A stretch of DNA of 64,000 nucleotides from Mycobacterium intracellulare ATCC 13950 (GCF_000277125.1 NC_016946.1:3348001-3412000); one strand, 5' to 3'. Counted from the stretch's first letter, positions 9,162 to 22,100 are shown. Numbers and translations: made by a program. The notes: generated by a model from the letters alone, not told the origin.

Positions 9162-10133
9162 TTAGCCAGACGCGGCCGTCAATATTTGCTGGGCGGCCAG
9201 GGCCGGAGTTAGCTCCCCCGCCTTGACCTTCCGCTCGACGTCGGCCCGGATCTTGCGCACCGCCGGGTTGGAGGCCAGCCGGTCCAGCACCGTGTCGCGC
9301 ACCATCTGCCACGTCCAGTCGACCAGCTGGCCGCGGCGGCGCGCCTCGAACTCCCCCGCCTCGCTGAGCACCTGACGATGGCGTTCGACGGTCTCCCACA
9401 GTTCGTCGAGGCCGGTCCCCTCCGCAGCGCTCATCGTGAGAACGGGCGGGCGCCAAAGGGTTTCGCGCGGATATATCAGCCTGATCGCCCCGGACAGCTC
9501 GCGGGCCGCCGACCGCGCCTCGGGCAGGTGATTCCCGTCGGCCTTGTTCACCACCACGATGTCGGCCAGCTCCAGCACGCCCTTTTTGATGCCTTGCAGC
9601 TGGTCGCCCCCGCGCGCCAGGGTCAGCAACACGAAGGTGTCGACCATGTTGGCCACGGCCACCTCGGACTGCCCGACGCCGACAGTCTCGATCAGGACCA
9701 CGTCGAACCCGGCGGCCTCCAGCAGCACCGATGTTTCGCGGGTGGCCTTGGCCACCCCGCCGAGGGTGCCCGACGTGGGCGACGGCCGAATGTATGCATC
9801 CGGGTGCATCGCCAGGCGCGCCATCCGTGTTTTGTCACCGAGGATCGAGCCGCCGGTGCGCGTCGACGACGGGTCGACGGCCAACACCGCGACGCGATGG
9901 CCCAGTTCGATCAGGTGCATGCCGAGGGCCTCGATGGTGGTGGACTTGCCCACCCCGGGAATCCCGGTGATCCCCACCCGGTGCGCCTTGCCCGAGTCCG
10001 GCGTCAGCTCCAACAGCAGCCGCTGCGCCTTCTCCTGATGGTCCTTGCGGGTGGACTCCAGCAGGGTGATGGCGCGCGGCAACGCCGCGCGGTCACCGCT
10101 GCGGACCGCCTTGGCCAGCTGCTCTGGGTTCAT
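9162..10133 (-). CDS. meaB: Methylmalonyl-CoA mutase GTPase chaperone MeaB
   Basis: P-loop GTPase of the MeaB/ArgK group that protects and reloads adenosylcobalamin on methylmalonyl-CoA mutase. Walker A is GITGIPGVGKSTTIEALG. The switch region holds DPSSTRTGGSILGDKTRM, the DxxG-type segment is ETVGVGQSE, and the guanine specificity motif is VVNKADG. ATG 10133 is preferred; ATG 10166 in frame is possible. It lies 76 bases after mutB on the same strand, as expected for the mutA-mutB-meaB unit. Confidence 0.95.
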   Translation of the reverse strand: MNPEQLAKAVRSGDRAALPRAITLLESTRKDHQEKAQRLLLELTPDSGKAHRVGITGIPGVGKSTTIEALGMHLIELGHRVAVLAVDPSSTRTGGSILGDKTRMARLAMHPDAYIRPSPTSGTLGGVAKATRETSVLLEAAGFDVVLIETVGVGQSEVAVANMVDTFVLLTLARGGDQLQGIKKGVLELADIVVVNKADGNHLPEARSAARELSGAIRLIYPRETLWRPPVLTMSAAEGTGLDELWETVERHRQVLSEAGEFEARRRGQLVDWTWQMVRDTVLDRLASNPAVRKIRADVERKVKAGELTPALAAQQILTAASG

Positions 10134-10209
10134 TTCCACACCGCGAGACCGCAACTGGCGACGCATTTCCCGAGTAACCCTGTCGGTAGTTGCCGTCTCG
10201 CGCGCATCA

Positions 10210-12459
<2,250 letters not shown>

Positions 12460-12465
12460 AACTGG

Positions 12466-14343
12466 CTACGCCCCCAGCCTCGTGAGCAGATCCGACAGTG
12501 CTTCGACCGCATTGATTTTCGCGGTCAGGAATTGGTCCGGTTGGTGCTCGGCGTCGGCCACGGCCTTTTCCGGTCCGGCCAGATAAACCCGGTCGATGCC
12601 GGCGGCGCGCGCCGCCTGCACGACGCCGGACGCCTCGTCCTGGTAGCGCTTGTCGGTGCCGCAGATGACCGCCACCGTCGGCGTCCCCGCATCCGCCACG
12701 GCCGCCGCGACGCCGGCGGCATCGACGGTTCCGGGGTTGACCGCCTCGATGCCCCCGGAGGCCAACAGGTTCGACGCGAAGGTTGCCCGAATGTTGTTCT
12801 CGGCCAACGGGCCCAGCGGCAGCAACAACGCCTGGGGGCGCGAGCCGGTGCGGGCCACGAAGGCGTCGGAGCGGTCGCGTAGCGCTTCGAACTCCGCGGC
12901 GTAACGCACCAGCTTCCCGGCGGCGAGCGGCGAATACGACGAGTCGCTTTGCGGCAGCGGCGGTTCGGTGAGGTTCGGGAACTCGTTGACACCCGTGATC
13001 GCCGTGCGGCGGTGCGCGATGTCATCGCTGCGGCGGGCCGCGATCTCGCCGATCTGGGCGGCGATGAAATCGACGGCCTCGGTGAATCCGCCGTGCGCCT
13101 CGATCGCCTGGAAATGCTGCCAGGCCTGTTCGGCCAGACGGGCGGTGAGGTCCTCGACGAACCACGACCCGCCGGCCGGGTCCAGCACGCGACCCACGTG
13201 CGACTCCTCGAGCAGCAGCAGCTGGGTGTTGCGGGCGATTCGCCGCGCGAAACTGGTTGCGGTGTCCGGGAATCCCCCGTCGATCGCCACGTCGAAGGGG
13301 AACACCAGCAGCGAGTCCGCGCCGCCGACGCCGGCACCGAAGGCGGCCAGGGTGCAGCGCAGCATGTTCACCCAGGGGTCGCGCTGCGTCATCATCGGCA
13401 GCGAGGTCTCGGCGTGGATGACGGCCGCACCGGCGTCCGGGTCGCCGACGACCTCGGCGACCCGCGCCCACAGGTTGCGCGCCGCGCGGAACTTGGCGAT
13501 CGTCATGAACTGGTCGTCGTCGGCGGCGAACCGGAAGCTGATCTGGCGCAACGCCTGGCCGATCGGCATCCCCGCCTCGGTGAGCACCCGCAGGTAACTC
13601 ACCGCGGCCGCGACACCGGCGGCCAGCTCCCAGGTCGCGTTGGCGCCCAGATTGTGGAACGCGGGTCCGTCGACGGTGATCGCCCGCACGCCCGTGTGCT
13701 CGGCGGCCCGCTTGGCGACGGCGACCACGTCCTCGATCTTCGGGGCGGCACGCTCACTGAGCGCCGCGGTCAGCGGGTCGCCGCCGAGGTCGATCGACAC
13801 GGTGGCGCGCTGATCGGGTTCCACCCCCTCGGTCAGCGCCAGCGCCACGTCGCTGGCCGCCGCGTAGTCGGCGCCGGCTTCGAGGATCAGCGGCGCCATG
13901 CTCAGGTAGACACCCTGCAGCGCGTCGGCCAGCTGGCCGGGCGCCACGCCCGACTCCCCGATCCGCAGCACCAGGGCGCTGGCCCCGTTGCCGAGCGCGT
14001 CGAGCACCGCGGAGTTGACGTCGGCCGCCGCGACGCCGGGCACCGGGGTGGCCGGGAACGCCTCGGCGACCCGCCAGCCGGTCTTGACGTCGCGCAGCGC
14101 GTCGCCGCCTCGCACGTAGGGCCACTCGCCCGGCAGCGGCGGTTCGGGAAGCTCGTCGAGCGCGGTGTAGAGCGCGCGAATCGCGATCCCGTCGTACGTC
14201 GGGGTCTCCAGCAGGCGCTCCGGCGCGTCCCCCAACTGCTCGGGGTCCTTCCGGGTGCTCTTGGCCAGCACTCCGGCGACCGCACTGCGCCAACGCCCGC
14301 GAACCTGTTCTAGGCCGGCGAGCTCGGGTACATCAATGGACAC
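12466..14343 (-). CDS. mutA: Methylmalonyl-CoA mutase small subunit
   Basis: Non-catalytic partner of MutB, 625 residues from a GTG at 14343. The start is chosen because the N-terminus VSIDVPELAGLEQVRGRWR matches the family and GGGAG lies 5 bases upstream. The mutase barrel is recognizable (AETSLPMMTQRDPWVNMLR). The C-terminal cobalamin-like domain lacks D-x-H-x-x-G, as normal for the small subunit. The open frame runs on to 15243, but that extension is not coding-like and overlaps the opposite-strand membrane gene. First gene of the mut unit; its promoter should lie in 14344-14514. Confidence 0.96.
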   Translation of the reverse strand: MSIDVPELAGLEQVRGRWRSAVAGVLAKSTRKDPEQLGDAPERLLETPTYDGIAIRALYTALDELPEPPLPGEWPYVRGGDALRDVKTGWRVAEAFPATPVPGVAAADVNSAVLDALGNGASALVLRIGESGVAPGQLADALQGVYLSMAPLILEAGADYAAASDVALALTEGVEPDQRATVSIDLGGDPLTAALSERAAPKIEDVVAVAKRAAEHTGVRAITVDGPAFHNLGANATWELAAGVAAAVSYLRVLTEAGMPIGQALRQISFRFAADDDQFMTIAKFRAARNLWARVAEVVGDPDAGAAVIHAETSLPMMTQRDPWVNMLRCTLAAFGAGVGGADSLLVFPFDVAIDGGFPDTATSFARRIARNTQLLLLEESHVGRVLDPAGGSWFVEDLTARLAEQAWQHFQAIEAHGGFTEAVDFIAAQIGEIAARRSDDIAHRRTAITGVNEFPNLTEPPLPQSDSSYSPLAAGKLVRYAAEFEALRDRSDAFVARTGSRPQALLLPLGPLAENNIRATFASNLLASGGIEAVNPGTVDAAGVAAAVADAGTPTVAVICGTDKRYQDEASGVVQAARAAGIDRVYLAGPEKAVADAEHQPDQFLTAKINAVEALSDLLTRLGA

Positions 14344-14514
14344 CGATTGCTCCCTTTTCCCAGCATTTGGGCTACAGCTTTGGGGATACCACTTAGCTAT
14401 TGAGGCTAATTGATGGGAGCTCTCCGCTAAAAACCGCCAGGCGCCGCCACCCGACCGGGTTCTGGACGAAACGCCAGCCGCGGGCAACGCCCAATTCATC
14501 TGCGCCCCGTAACC

Positions 14515-15291
14515 TTGGATGCCGTGACGGGTTCCGCCACCAGCAAAATCACCGCGACGCTTCGCGATCTCGGCTGCGCCATCGGCGCGGCGGCGCGAAG
14601 TGTGTCTCGGTCGCGGATCGTCTGGACAGTGGTGGGCATCACAGCGCTGCTGGTGCTGGCGTCGTGGCTTCCGCTGCCCTCGCCGGTGCAGATGCGCGAC
14701 TGGGCGCAGTCCCTCGGACCGTGGTTCCCGCTGGCGTTCTTGGTCGCCCACATCGTCGTGACGGTGGTGCCCATCCCGCGGACCGCGTTCACGCTGGCGG
14801 CCGGGTTGCTCTTCGGCCCGCTGCTGGGCGTCGCCATCGCGGTGGTCGCCAGCACGGCGAGCGCGATGATCGCCCTGCTGTTGGTGCGGGCGCTCGGGTG
14901 GCGGTTGAACCGCCTGGTGCGCCACCGATCGATCGACACGGTGGAAGAACGGCTGCGGCGGCGGGGCTGGCTGGCGATCGTGTCGCTGCGATTGATTCCG
15001 GCGGTGCCGTTCTCGGCGCTGAACTATGCCGCCGGCGCGTCGAGCGTGCGGGTGCTGCCGTACGGCCTGGCGACGCTGGCCGGCCTGCTGCCCGGCACCA
15101 CCGCCGTCGTCGTCCTCGGCGACGCGCTGGCCGGTCACCCGAGCTCGCTGCTTTACCTGGTGTCGGCGATCACCAGCGCGCTTGGCCTGGCGGGCTTGAT
15201 CATCGAGGTCCGCCACTTCCGTCGGCACCACCGCCGCGCACACCGTCGCGTCGATGACGAACCCTCCCCCGAGCCGGCCACCGTCGGCTGA
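14515..15291 (+). CDS. TVP38/TMEM64 (VTT-domain) membrane protein, Rv1491c-like
   Basis: Integral membrane protein of about 258 residues of the DedA/VTT superfamily. Helices occur around residues 36-54, 75-110, 112-130 and near the C-terminus. The VTT signature is seen as FTLAAGLLFGPLLGVAIAVV and LRLIPAVPFSALNYAAG. The C-terminus is His/Arg-rich (RHHRRAHRR). It is divergent from mutA, as Rv1491c is in M. tuberculosis. The start could be TTG 14515 or GTG 14524. Members are thought to act in lipid scrambling or envelope integrity; no specific role is assigned here. Confidence 0.88.
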   Translation: MDAVTGSATSKITATLRDLGCAIGAAARSVSRSRIVWTVVGITALLVLASWLPLPSPVQMRDWAQSLGPWFPLAFLVAHIVVTVVPIPRTAFTLAAGLLFGPLLGVAIAVVASTASAMIALLLVRALGWRLNRLVRHRSIDTVEERLRRRGWLAIVSLRLIPAVPFSALNYAAGASSVRVLPYGLATLAGLLPGTTAVVVLGDALAGHPSSLLYLVSAITSALGLAGLIIEVRHFRRHHRRAHRRVDDEPSPEPATVG

Positions 15292-15340
15292 TCCACCAAC
15301 TCTGTCGAGAGCGCCGCGCGAGGCGGCAAAGACCGATCTA

Positions 15341-16324
15341 ATGGGGGGCGTGTACGCGCTGGAGTTCGCCAGCTGGGGGTCGCCTTATTCGCCGGCTCGT
15401 ACCGTCGCGCTGCCGCTCAGTGCCCTGGTGTTGGCGGTGCTGGCCGTGTTGGGCTTTCTGCCCAGCCGGGACCAGCGCCGGCGCAAGCCGAAGAGCCGTT
15501 TCTCCGATGTGCCGCAGCGCGCCAAACTGCACACCACACTGCTCATCCTGGCGGCGGTGTGCAGCACCGCCGCCCTGGTGGCGGCCGTCTGCCTGTACCC
15601 CAGGGCCGCGACCCCGGCGCGGCAGCCTCCCCTACCGCCGCCGCCGACCCTGGCGCCGATCGATCTGCCCGCGGCCAGCGCCATCGGCCCGGGTGCCGGC
15701 ATTTACGTCGAGTATGCCGATGGATCCGGTGGAATGGGTTGCACCGCAGGGTTTTTGGTGCATACCGGGGGCGGTCGGGCCGGGATCCTCACCGCCGGTC
15801 ATTGCAATCGCCCCGGTCAGCGGAGCAAGGTGACGATGAACCTGGGCGGGGTCCTTCCCTACACCACGCTGGGCACGTTCACCGAGACGATCAGCGAGGG
15901 GGTCCACGACGAACAGCACGACATCGGCCTGATCACGCTCGACGGTGACAGCGTTCCCCAGTCCGCGGCGGTCGCCGCGTCGCTACCGGTCACCGGCGTA
16001 GCCACCAATCTTCAAGTCGGACAACAGTTGTGCAAGTTCGGCATGGGTTCGGGCGCGGACGCCTGCGGGCAGATCGTGGAGATCACCGCCAGCAAGGTCG
16101 TGTTCCTGGCGAGTGGCCAGTGCGGCGATTCGGGTGGGCCGGTGTACCACTACGAACGCGACGGCACCGTCAGCGCCGTCGGCATCCTCATCCGCGGCGG
16201 TGATCCTTACACGCCCAAGGCCGGGTGCGCCGCCCGCGCCAAATTCTCCGTCGCCGAGTTGGTGCGGCCGTGGCTGGACACGTGGCGTCTGACCGCGATC
16301 ACCGCGCCGTCGTCCCCACGCTGA
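15341..16324 (+). CDS. Membrane-anchored trypsin-like serine protease
   Basis: Chymotrypsin-fold protease, about 327 residues from ATG 15341; GTG 15350 and a longer start at 15254 overlapping the upstream gene are alternatives. Two N-terminal hydrophobic helices (residues about 18-38 and 65-90) place the catalytic domain outside the membrane after a proline-rich linker. The complete triad is visible: His in LTAGHC, Asp in EQHDIGLITL, Ser in SGQCGDSGGPVY. Paired cysteines suggest disulfides. It follows the TVP38-like gene by 49 bases. No orthologue is expected here in M. tuberculosis. Targets are unknown. Confidence 0.8.
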   Translation: MGGVYALEFASWGSPYSPARTVALPLSALVLAVLAVLGFLPSRDQRRRKPKSRFSDVPQRAKLHTTLLILAAVCSTAALVAAVCLYPRAATPARQPPLPPPPTLAPIDLPAASAIGPGAGIYVEYADGSGGMGCTAGFLVHTGGGRAGILTAGHCNRPGQRSKVTMNLGGVLPYTTLGTFTETISEGVHDEQHDIGLITLDGDSVPQSAAVAASLPVTGVATNLQVGQQLCKFGMGSGADACGQIVEITASKVVFLASGQCGDSGGPVYHYERDGTVSAVGILIRGGDPYTPKAGCAARAKFSVAELVRPWLDTWRLTAITAPSSPR

Positions 16325-16370
16325 ACACTCTCGGCCCCGTCCTTCTTCAGGCCAGCTTCGCGCTGAGTTC

Positions 16371-17468
16371 CTAACGTCGCGGCAAGCGGTGCGAGAAGGA
16401 CGATTTCGCGCCGCCGGGACAGGCGCTTGGCGGTCCGTTGCGCCGCCGGGATGATGAGGGCGGGGGTGCGCCAGCCGCGTCGAGGTGTGGTCGAACCGCT
16501 ACCCACCGATCTCCGCGATCCGCTTCGACGATGCCGCTACTGACCCCTCGCCATCTGCGGTACTCCGAAGGCGTCATGTCCTGGCCCCACGCGGTGCTGA
16601 TCGGCACGTTTCGATCCAGATACTCCGATTCTGCGGCCCGCCATGCCTTTACGTACAGGTAGAAAGGAATCGCAGTATGGAGGTGATGAACTACGTGGTA
16701 GTTCTGATACATCAATAACAGACACAGAACACGCTCCCAGCCAACCCGAGCGCGGGTGACCTGGAATCGATTGGTCTTTATCGGAACAAGGCCGTGATGA
16801 GGCAGCCAGTCAAACCACCACGCGAGGATGACCATGCCGATCCGCTGTGGGATGAAATAGATAAGCACCAGCTCTCGCCAGTAGCCGAGAATCAGGATGG
16901 TGGTTACGAAGGCAAGGGCCAGAGTGAGGTATAGGGCAAATCCCACAGCTTCCTTACGGGGGCGCCGGCGCAGGCGCATTAAGTAAAAGCGGCAATACCA
17001 GGCATCGATCGTCAACCAGCGCAACGGCAGCTGCCAACGCGGACCCGTGAGACTCCACGCGTCCGGATCCTCATGGATACCTTCGTTGGTGTTGCGATGG
17101 TGCGCCAGATGCGTATACGCGAGCATGGGGAAAGTTCCGAACAATGAGACGAACGGCATCGACAAGCGACCGAATATCTGGTTGATCCACTTTGGCCGGC
17201 CGACGGTGTGGTGAATCGCTTCGTGCAGCACCGAGAACATGGAAAACGTTACGAGACCCTGAACGACGATGGTGACCGCCAACCACCAACGACTCACTCC
17301 GCACAGAACCGCCGCCGTCGCCCCCAACCACGCAACGAGCGACCCAAGCCAGACCAGCACGGTCGGCACCGCAATGGTCGGCCGCACGAACCTGGGAGCT
17401 AGGGGGCCCCGCGGAATTGCGGCCACATCACCGGCGCCCCGTGACCTTAGCTCTGTGGCGGCAAGCAT
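16371..17468 (-). CDS. Fatty acid desaturase/hydroxylase-family membrane enzyme
   Basis: Membrane di-iron oxygenase, about 365 residues from ATG 17468, with GGGGG upstream; the frame is open to 17543. All three histidine boxes are present: HEAIHH, HLAHHRN and HVVHHLH, with two pairs of hydrophobic helices between them. The C-terminal 45 residues are Pro/Ser/Arg-rich and unlike the family, so the 3' end may be extended. GC content is lower than in mutAB. It lies in the accessory insert with the NRPS, so desaturation or hydroxylation of the acyl chain of a lipopeptide is a reasonable guess; a beta-carotene hydroxylase-like role is another. Confidence 0.82.
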   Translation of the reverse strand: MLAATELRSRGAGDVAAIPRGPLAPRFVRPTIAVPTVLVWLGSLVAWLGATAAVLCGVSRWWLAVTIVVQGLVTFSMFSVLHEAIHHTVGRPKWINQIFGRLSMPFVSLFGTFPMLAYTHLAHHRNTNEGIHEDPDAWSLTGPRWQLPLRWLTIDAWYCRFYLMRLRRRPRKEAVGFALYLTLALAFVTTILILGYWRELVLIYFIPQRIGMVILAWWFDWLPHHGLVPIKTNRFQVTRARVGWERVLCLLLMYQNYHVVHHLHTAIPFYLYVKAWRAAESEYLDRNVPISTAWGQDMTPSEYRRWRGVSSGIVEADRGDRWVAVRPHLDAAGAPPPSSSRRRNGPPSACPGGAKSSFSHRLPRR

Positions 17469-17973
17469 TTCGACCCCCGTCACCACGGCGCCCGACGAGG
17501 AATACTCCGCCGATGCACTGCAAAGAAGACCATGTGGCACCACCTTGTTCCGACTTTGCTAGTCATATTTCTTCGGGCAATAAATTATTTGCCGATTTCG
17601 ACATGCGGGTGAACACAATAAATGCGCGGGTATACGTAAGCCATTGCGCGCGGATCCACGCGGTTGAGCGTAAGTACATTCACGTCCTCCTTGCCGCGCA
17701 GATCCAATCGAGTCTTTCTTTGTCCATGGGGATTGCGAAGTCACAGGATGTCCGCCCGGATTAAACCGGGGCGTTCACCAGGACAAACGTTTGTGACCTA
17801 GTCGCTAAGAAGCAACACTGTTACTGCCGGAAAGCGGCGTTCATGGTTGATTTCCAGATGTCGTCGCCTGGCGCTCCCCTCAGGTCGAAGTTGCTAAGCT
17901 TTCCTGCCCCAAAGTTGGTCACTTCAGATGGACGGGGCGTTCCCGCCTTTCGACAATCCGGGTGCACGGAAGC
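17469..17973. other. Long, relatively AT-rich intergenic stretch
   Basis: Roughly 500 bases between the minus-strand desaturase and the 3' end of the minus-strand DUF6875-like gene. Short frames exist on both strands, but none has a ribosome site plus recognizable sequence. The segment around 17555-17650 is AT-rich (for example CAATAAATTATTTGCC) compared with the genome average. It probably contains the desaturase promoter near 17470-17560 and may be old transferred DNA. Confidence 0.5.
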
Positions 17974-18747
17974 TCAAGCATTTTGCATTACCTCCGATGT
18001 CGCGGGCTCCGGACTCCACGCATGCGCGCAGGTTTTTCCGCTTTTCAAAAGCACCGTGAGGTCTCCGGCCAAATCGGCCGTTACCGATCTGACGGAGGAA
18101 AGTCGAACATGATTCATGAGATCCGCCAGGGCGTTCAACTTATAGTGCGATTCCAGCTGCGGACTCATTGCACCAGGACGTATTGCGATTGGTATTGTTT
18201 CGCGATATTTCATGCCCAGCACGAACGCGGTCTTGGAATCGGCGCTCACCATGAACGGTTCATCGCCCTTGTCGAGATTCCTGAGCATAAGAAGTGGAAT
18301 ATCGCTCACCCAAAGAGGCTCGACAGGCTTATCGCGATCCGTATGGGTACCGAGTGGATTTTTCGGATGAGTCCACGCAATCGTCAGGCCAGCGGCTATA
18401 AGCTCGAGTCTCATTTTCTGTCGCCACACTTCGCCTTGGGCAGCGACCGCTTGCAGGAAATTATCGACATTCTGATACGCGACCCCGACAACCAAATAAC
18501 GATCAGAATGTCTAGCGTGAAATTCACGCATCTCCGAGATAGCCCGGAAAAATTCCTCCTCATCCAGGAGAAAATCGCTCGTATCGTAGTAGAATTGGCG
18601 CTTTCCGAGCATCGTCTCGGTGAATGGACAATGAGCTTTTCGACCGTCGCCACGGACAAGAAAATCAAGATATTGTTGTATTACCGGCACGCAGTCGTCC
18701 GTGTGATGGCTGAGTTCAGTGAAGACATAATCCGATCGTCGGTTCAT
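17974..18747 (-). CDS. DUF6875-like protein of unknown function
   Basis: Protein of 257 residues with a strong ribosome site (GGGAGGGG about 6 bases before ATG 18747). I do not know its function. The pattern GRKAHCPF near residue 38 and the later PLLMLRNLDKGDEPFMV resemble DUF6875, a domain often found with natural-product genes; this is recalled similarity, not a search. No signal peptide or membrane helix is seen, so it is likely cytosolic. Base composition is clearly less GC-rich (near 50% by eye) than the flanking genes, suggesting transfer. It is divergent from the NRPS, with 450 bases between. Confidence 0.7.
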   Translation of the reverse strand: MNRRSDYVFTELSHHTDDCVPVIQQYLDFLVRGDGRKAHCPFTETMLGKRQFYYDTSDFLLDEEEFFRAISEMREFHARHSDRYLVVGVAYQNVDNFLQAVAAQGEVWRQKMRLELIAAGLTIAWTHPKNPLGTHTDRDKPVEPLWVSDIPLLMLRNLDKGDEPFMVSADSKTAFVLGMKYRETIPIAIRPGAMSPQLESHYKLNALADLMNHVRLSSVRSVTADLAGDLTVLLKSGKTCAHAWSPEPATSEVMQNA

Positions 18748-19197
18748 TGACGCCCCTCCCCATGGCGAAACTCAACACCCACGTCCTACCGGTGCCTGCG
18801 CTCACGTTGATCGCCCGAGATCAGGTGCGTCGCCGGCGGTAAATCCCCCGAATCGAAACGGAGTGTAACCGTGGTCCGCCCCGCACGTTCGCAAAATCGC
18901 CGATACGCGGCGACACTGTTATCTCCCGGCACGGTTGGCAACCGTCACACCGATCCGGAGACACGACGTGCGCCGGGCTTCCGGGGTGATGTGGCGAACG
19001 ATCAAGAGCGACACGGCCTGTGGCCGGCCTCCGCCGATGTCCCAACTGGATGGCGGATGATCGCTACGGGAGCCGACGCGCGGCGTTCCTGCATTCGCAT
19101 CGAGAAGAATTGGCCGGACATTCGGCCGAAATCTCTGCGCGACCGGCAGGCGACGGGCAGGATTTTGACCAGTAACCACTCGAGGTAAGCGGGGCGA
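18748..19197. promoter_or_regulatory. Divergent promoter region upstream of the NRPS
   Basis: These 450 bases separate the starts of the DUF6875-like gene (minus) and the NRPS (plus), so promoters for both must lie here. No open frame in it looks coding, and there is no mbtH-like gene, which normally precedes mps1. No operator palindrome stood out. Confidence 0.5.
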
Positions 19198-22100
19198 GTG
19201 GGTGGAGCTCTGGGGGAGTCGATGGGGCGTGATGGCCTGGCGTTACCGCTGACACGCGGACAACTGGACATCTGGCTCTCGCAGGAATCGGGCTATGCCG
19301 GCACGGATTGGCAACTCGGCCTGTTGATAAAGATCGAAGGCTCGATACGCCGGGATGTCCTCGAGCGGGCGATCCGCCAAGCGGTATCGGAAGCCGAGCC
19401 GCTCCGGGTTTCATTCTTCGAGATCGACGGGCAGGTGCTCCAACGGCCGATCGATTGCCCGCACGTCGAGGTCGAGTTTCACGACCTGACCGGCTCGCTC
19501 GATCCCCTGCAGGACGTCCGTCGGAGTGCTTCCTCCATCCAGCGCACGCCGATGGCGTTGAACGGCCAGCTATTCAGATTCGTCCTGTTCCAGACGCAGG
19601 CCGAGGAGTTTTACTTGTTCGGCTGCTGCCACCACATCGTTTTGGACGGGTTGGGCATGGCGCTGGTGTCCCGTCGGGTTGCCACCATCTATTCGGCAAT
19701 GGTGGCTGGATCGCCCGTTCCCGACGCTTATTTCGGCTCGGCGCAGGATTTGATTGACCTCGAGTCGGGATACGAAGCATCCACCGACTATCTGGAAGAC
19801 GAGGCGTACTGGCGCAAGAACCTTCCGCCGGAGGGCGGACACGACTATCAGCTCCCCCAGACCGACGCCAGCGGGGACCCGTGTTCGCCTTCGGCCTCAG
19901 TCCAATTGGACGCGACCGCCGTCGCCCGGATGCAAGCGTTGGCAAAGAAGCTGCGCATCCGTCGCTATTCGGTCATCACCGCGGCGTCCGCACTCGTGGT
20001 GCATGCATGGTCGGGAAGCGGTTCGGAGGTGGCACTGGATTTCCCGGTCAGCCGGCGCGTACGTCCCGAGTCGAAGACGCTCCCAGGGATGCTCGCCGGA
20101 GTTGTGCCGCTGGTCCTGCAGACGTCACCGCAGACAACGGTCGCCGATTTTTGTCAGCACGTTGACGTCCAGATACGACAATTGCTGAAGCATCAACGGT
20201 TTCCGGTGCACCAGCTCGACGGTGAAGTCGGCTCCCGCAGCCTCAGAGAGCCATCGAACCGGGTAGGTGTCAATTTCATCCCATCTCGATTGACCCTGGA
20301 GCTCGGAGGCGCTCCGGCAACCGCGACGTACACCAACAACGGCCCGGCCGGGCACTTCGGCCTGTTCTTCATCGGGGCCGCCGATCAGCTGTTTCTCAGC
20401 ACGGCGGGGGTCGGACAACCCTTTGCGAGCTTTGGCGTTCCCTATCTGGCGGCACGCCTGCAGCAGGTGCTGATGGAAATGACCGCCGATCCACAACGGC
20501 CGATCTCCTCGATCGAAATCCTCGACGCGGAAGAGAACGACCGGCTCGACAGGTGGTCGCATCGCGCGGCGTCAGCCCGGCCGGTCACCGCGCCGGCGTC
20601 GATTCCGGCGGTGTTCGCCGAGCACGCCGACCGCACCCCCGAGGCAATAGCGGTGACGTTCGACGGCCGCGCCATGACGTATCGGGGGCTCGATGAGGCC
20701 GCGAACCGGTTGGCCCATCTTCTGGCCGGCCGTGGGGTTGGCCCAGGGCAGTGTGTAGCGCTGCTTTTCCCCCGGTGCGCGGAGGCGATCGTGGCGATGC
20801 TGGCCGTGCTCAAGACCGGGGCGGCGTATCTGCCGATCGACCCGGCGCATGCGTCGGCGCGGATGGAGTTCGTGCTTGCCGATGCCGCACCGACCGCCGT
20901 GATCACCACGGCCGAACTGCGCTCACGGCTGGACAAATCCGACCTGCCGGTCATCGATGTCCACGATCCCTCCATCGAGGCCCAACCCGGCACCCCACTT
21001 CCATATCCCGCCCCCGAAAATGTCGCCTACATCATCTACACCTCCGGTACCACCGGAACACCCAAGGGCGTAGCCATCACGCACCACAACGTCACGTGGC
21101 TGATCGAGGCGCTCGACGAACTCCTGCCGCCGGGCGGGGTGTGGGCGCAGTGCTACTCCTCGGCCTTCGACCTATCGGTGTGGGATATCTGGGGTGCGCT
21201 GCTGCGGGGTAGGCGGCTGCTGGTGGTGCCGGAGGCAGTCGCCGGGTCCCCGGAAGATCTCCACGCGTTGCTGGTCGCGGAACACGTCAGCGTCCTGACT
21301 CAGATTCCGTCGTCGGTGGCGATGCTGTCACCGGAAGGGCTGGAGTCGACGGCGTTGGTGGTGGGCGGTGAGGCCTGCCCGACCGACGTCGTGGATCGTT
21401 GGGCGACACCCGGGCGGGTGATGATCAATGCCTACGGCCCGACCGAGGCGACAGTGTGTGCATCGATGAGTACGCCTCTCACGCCGGGACCGGGCCTGGT
21501 GCCGATCGGGTCGCCGATACCCGGGGCGGCAATGTTCGTGCTCGACAAGTGGTTGCAGCCGGTGCCGGCCGGGGTGGTCGGTGAGCTGTACCTGGCCGGT
21601 CGTGGCGTGGGCGTCGGGTATGTGCGGCGTGCTGGTTTGACCGCGTCGCGCTTTGTGGCGTGCCCGTTCGGGGCCCCCGGAACACGGGTGTATCGCACCG
21701 GCGACCTGGTCTCCTGGGGCGCGGACGGGCAGCTGCGACACCTGGGCCGCGCCGACGAGCAGGTCAAGATCCGCGGGTACCGGATCGAAGTCGGTGAAAT
21801 CCAGGTAGCCCTGGCTGCTCTCGACGGGGTGGACCAGGCGGCGGTCATCGCCCGCGAGGACCGCCCGGGCAACAGGCAGCTGGTGGGTTACATCACCGGC
21901 ACCGCCGACCCGGCCGAGATCCGCGCGGCACTGGCTGATCGGCTCCCCGCCTACATGGTCCCCGCCGCAGTGGTCGTGTTGCCGGCAATCCCATTGACGG
22001 CCAACGGCAAACTCGACAAGCGTGCCTTGCCCGCACCCGAATTCACCGCCGGTGAGTACCGGGCCCCGGCCGGCGCGGTCGAACAAATCCTGGCCGAGAT

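Noticed and set aside
14344..14514. Cobalamin riboswitch upstream of mutA
   Set aside because: Searched by eye for a B12-box-like sequence because the enzyme uses B12; nothing convincing was seen.
12466..15243. 925-codon extension of mutA
   Set aside because: Family N-terminus and ribosome site put the start at 14343; the extension lies antisense to the TVP38-like gene.
17962..18750. 262-codon plus-strand frame opposite the DUF6875-like gene
   Set aside because: The minus frame has a GGGAGGGG ribosome site and domain-like sequence; the plus frame has neither.
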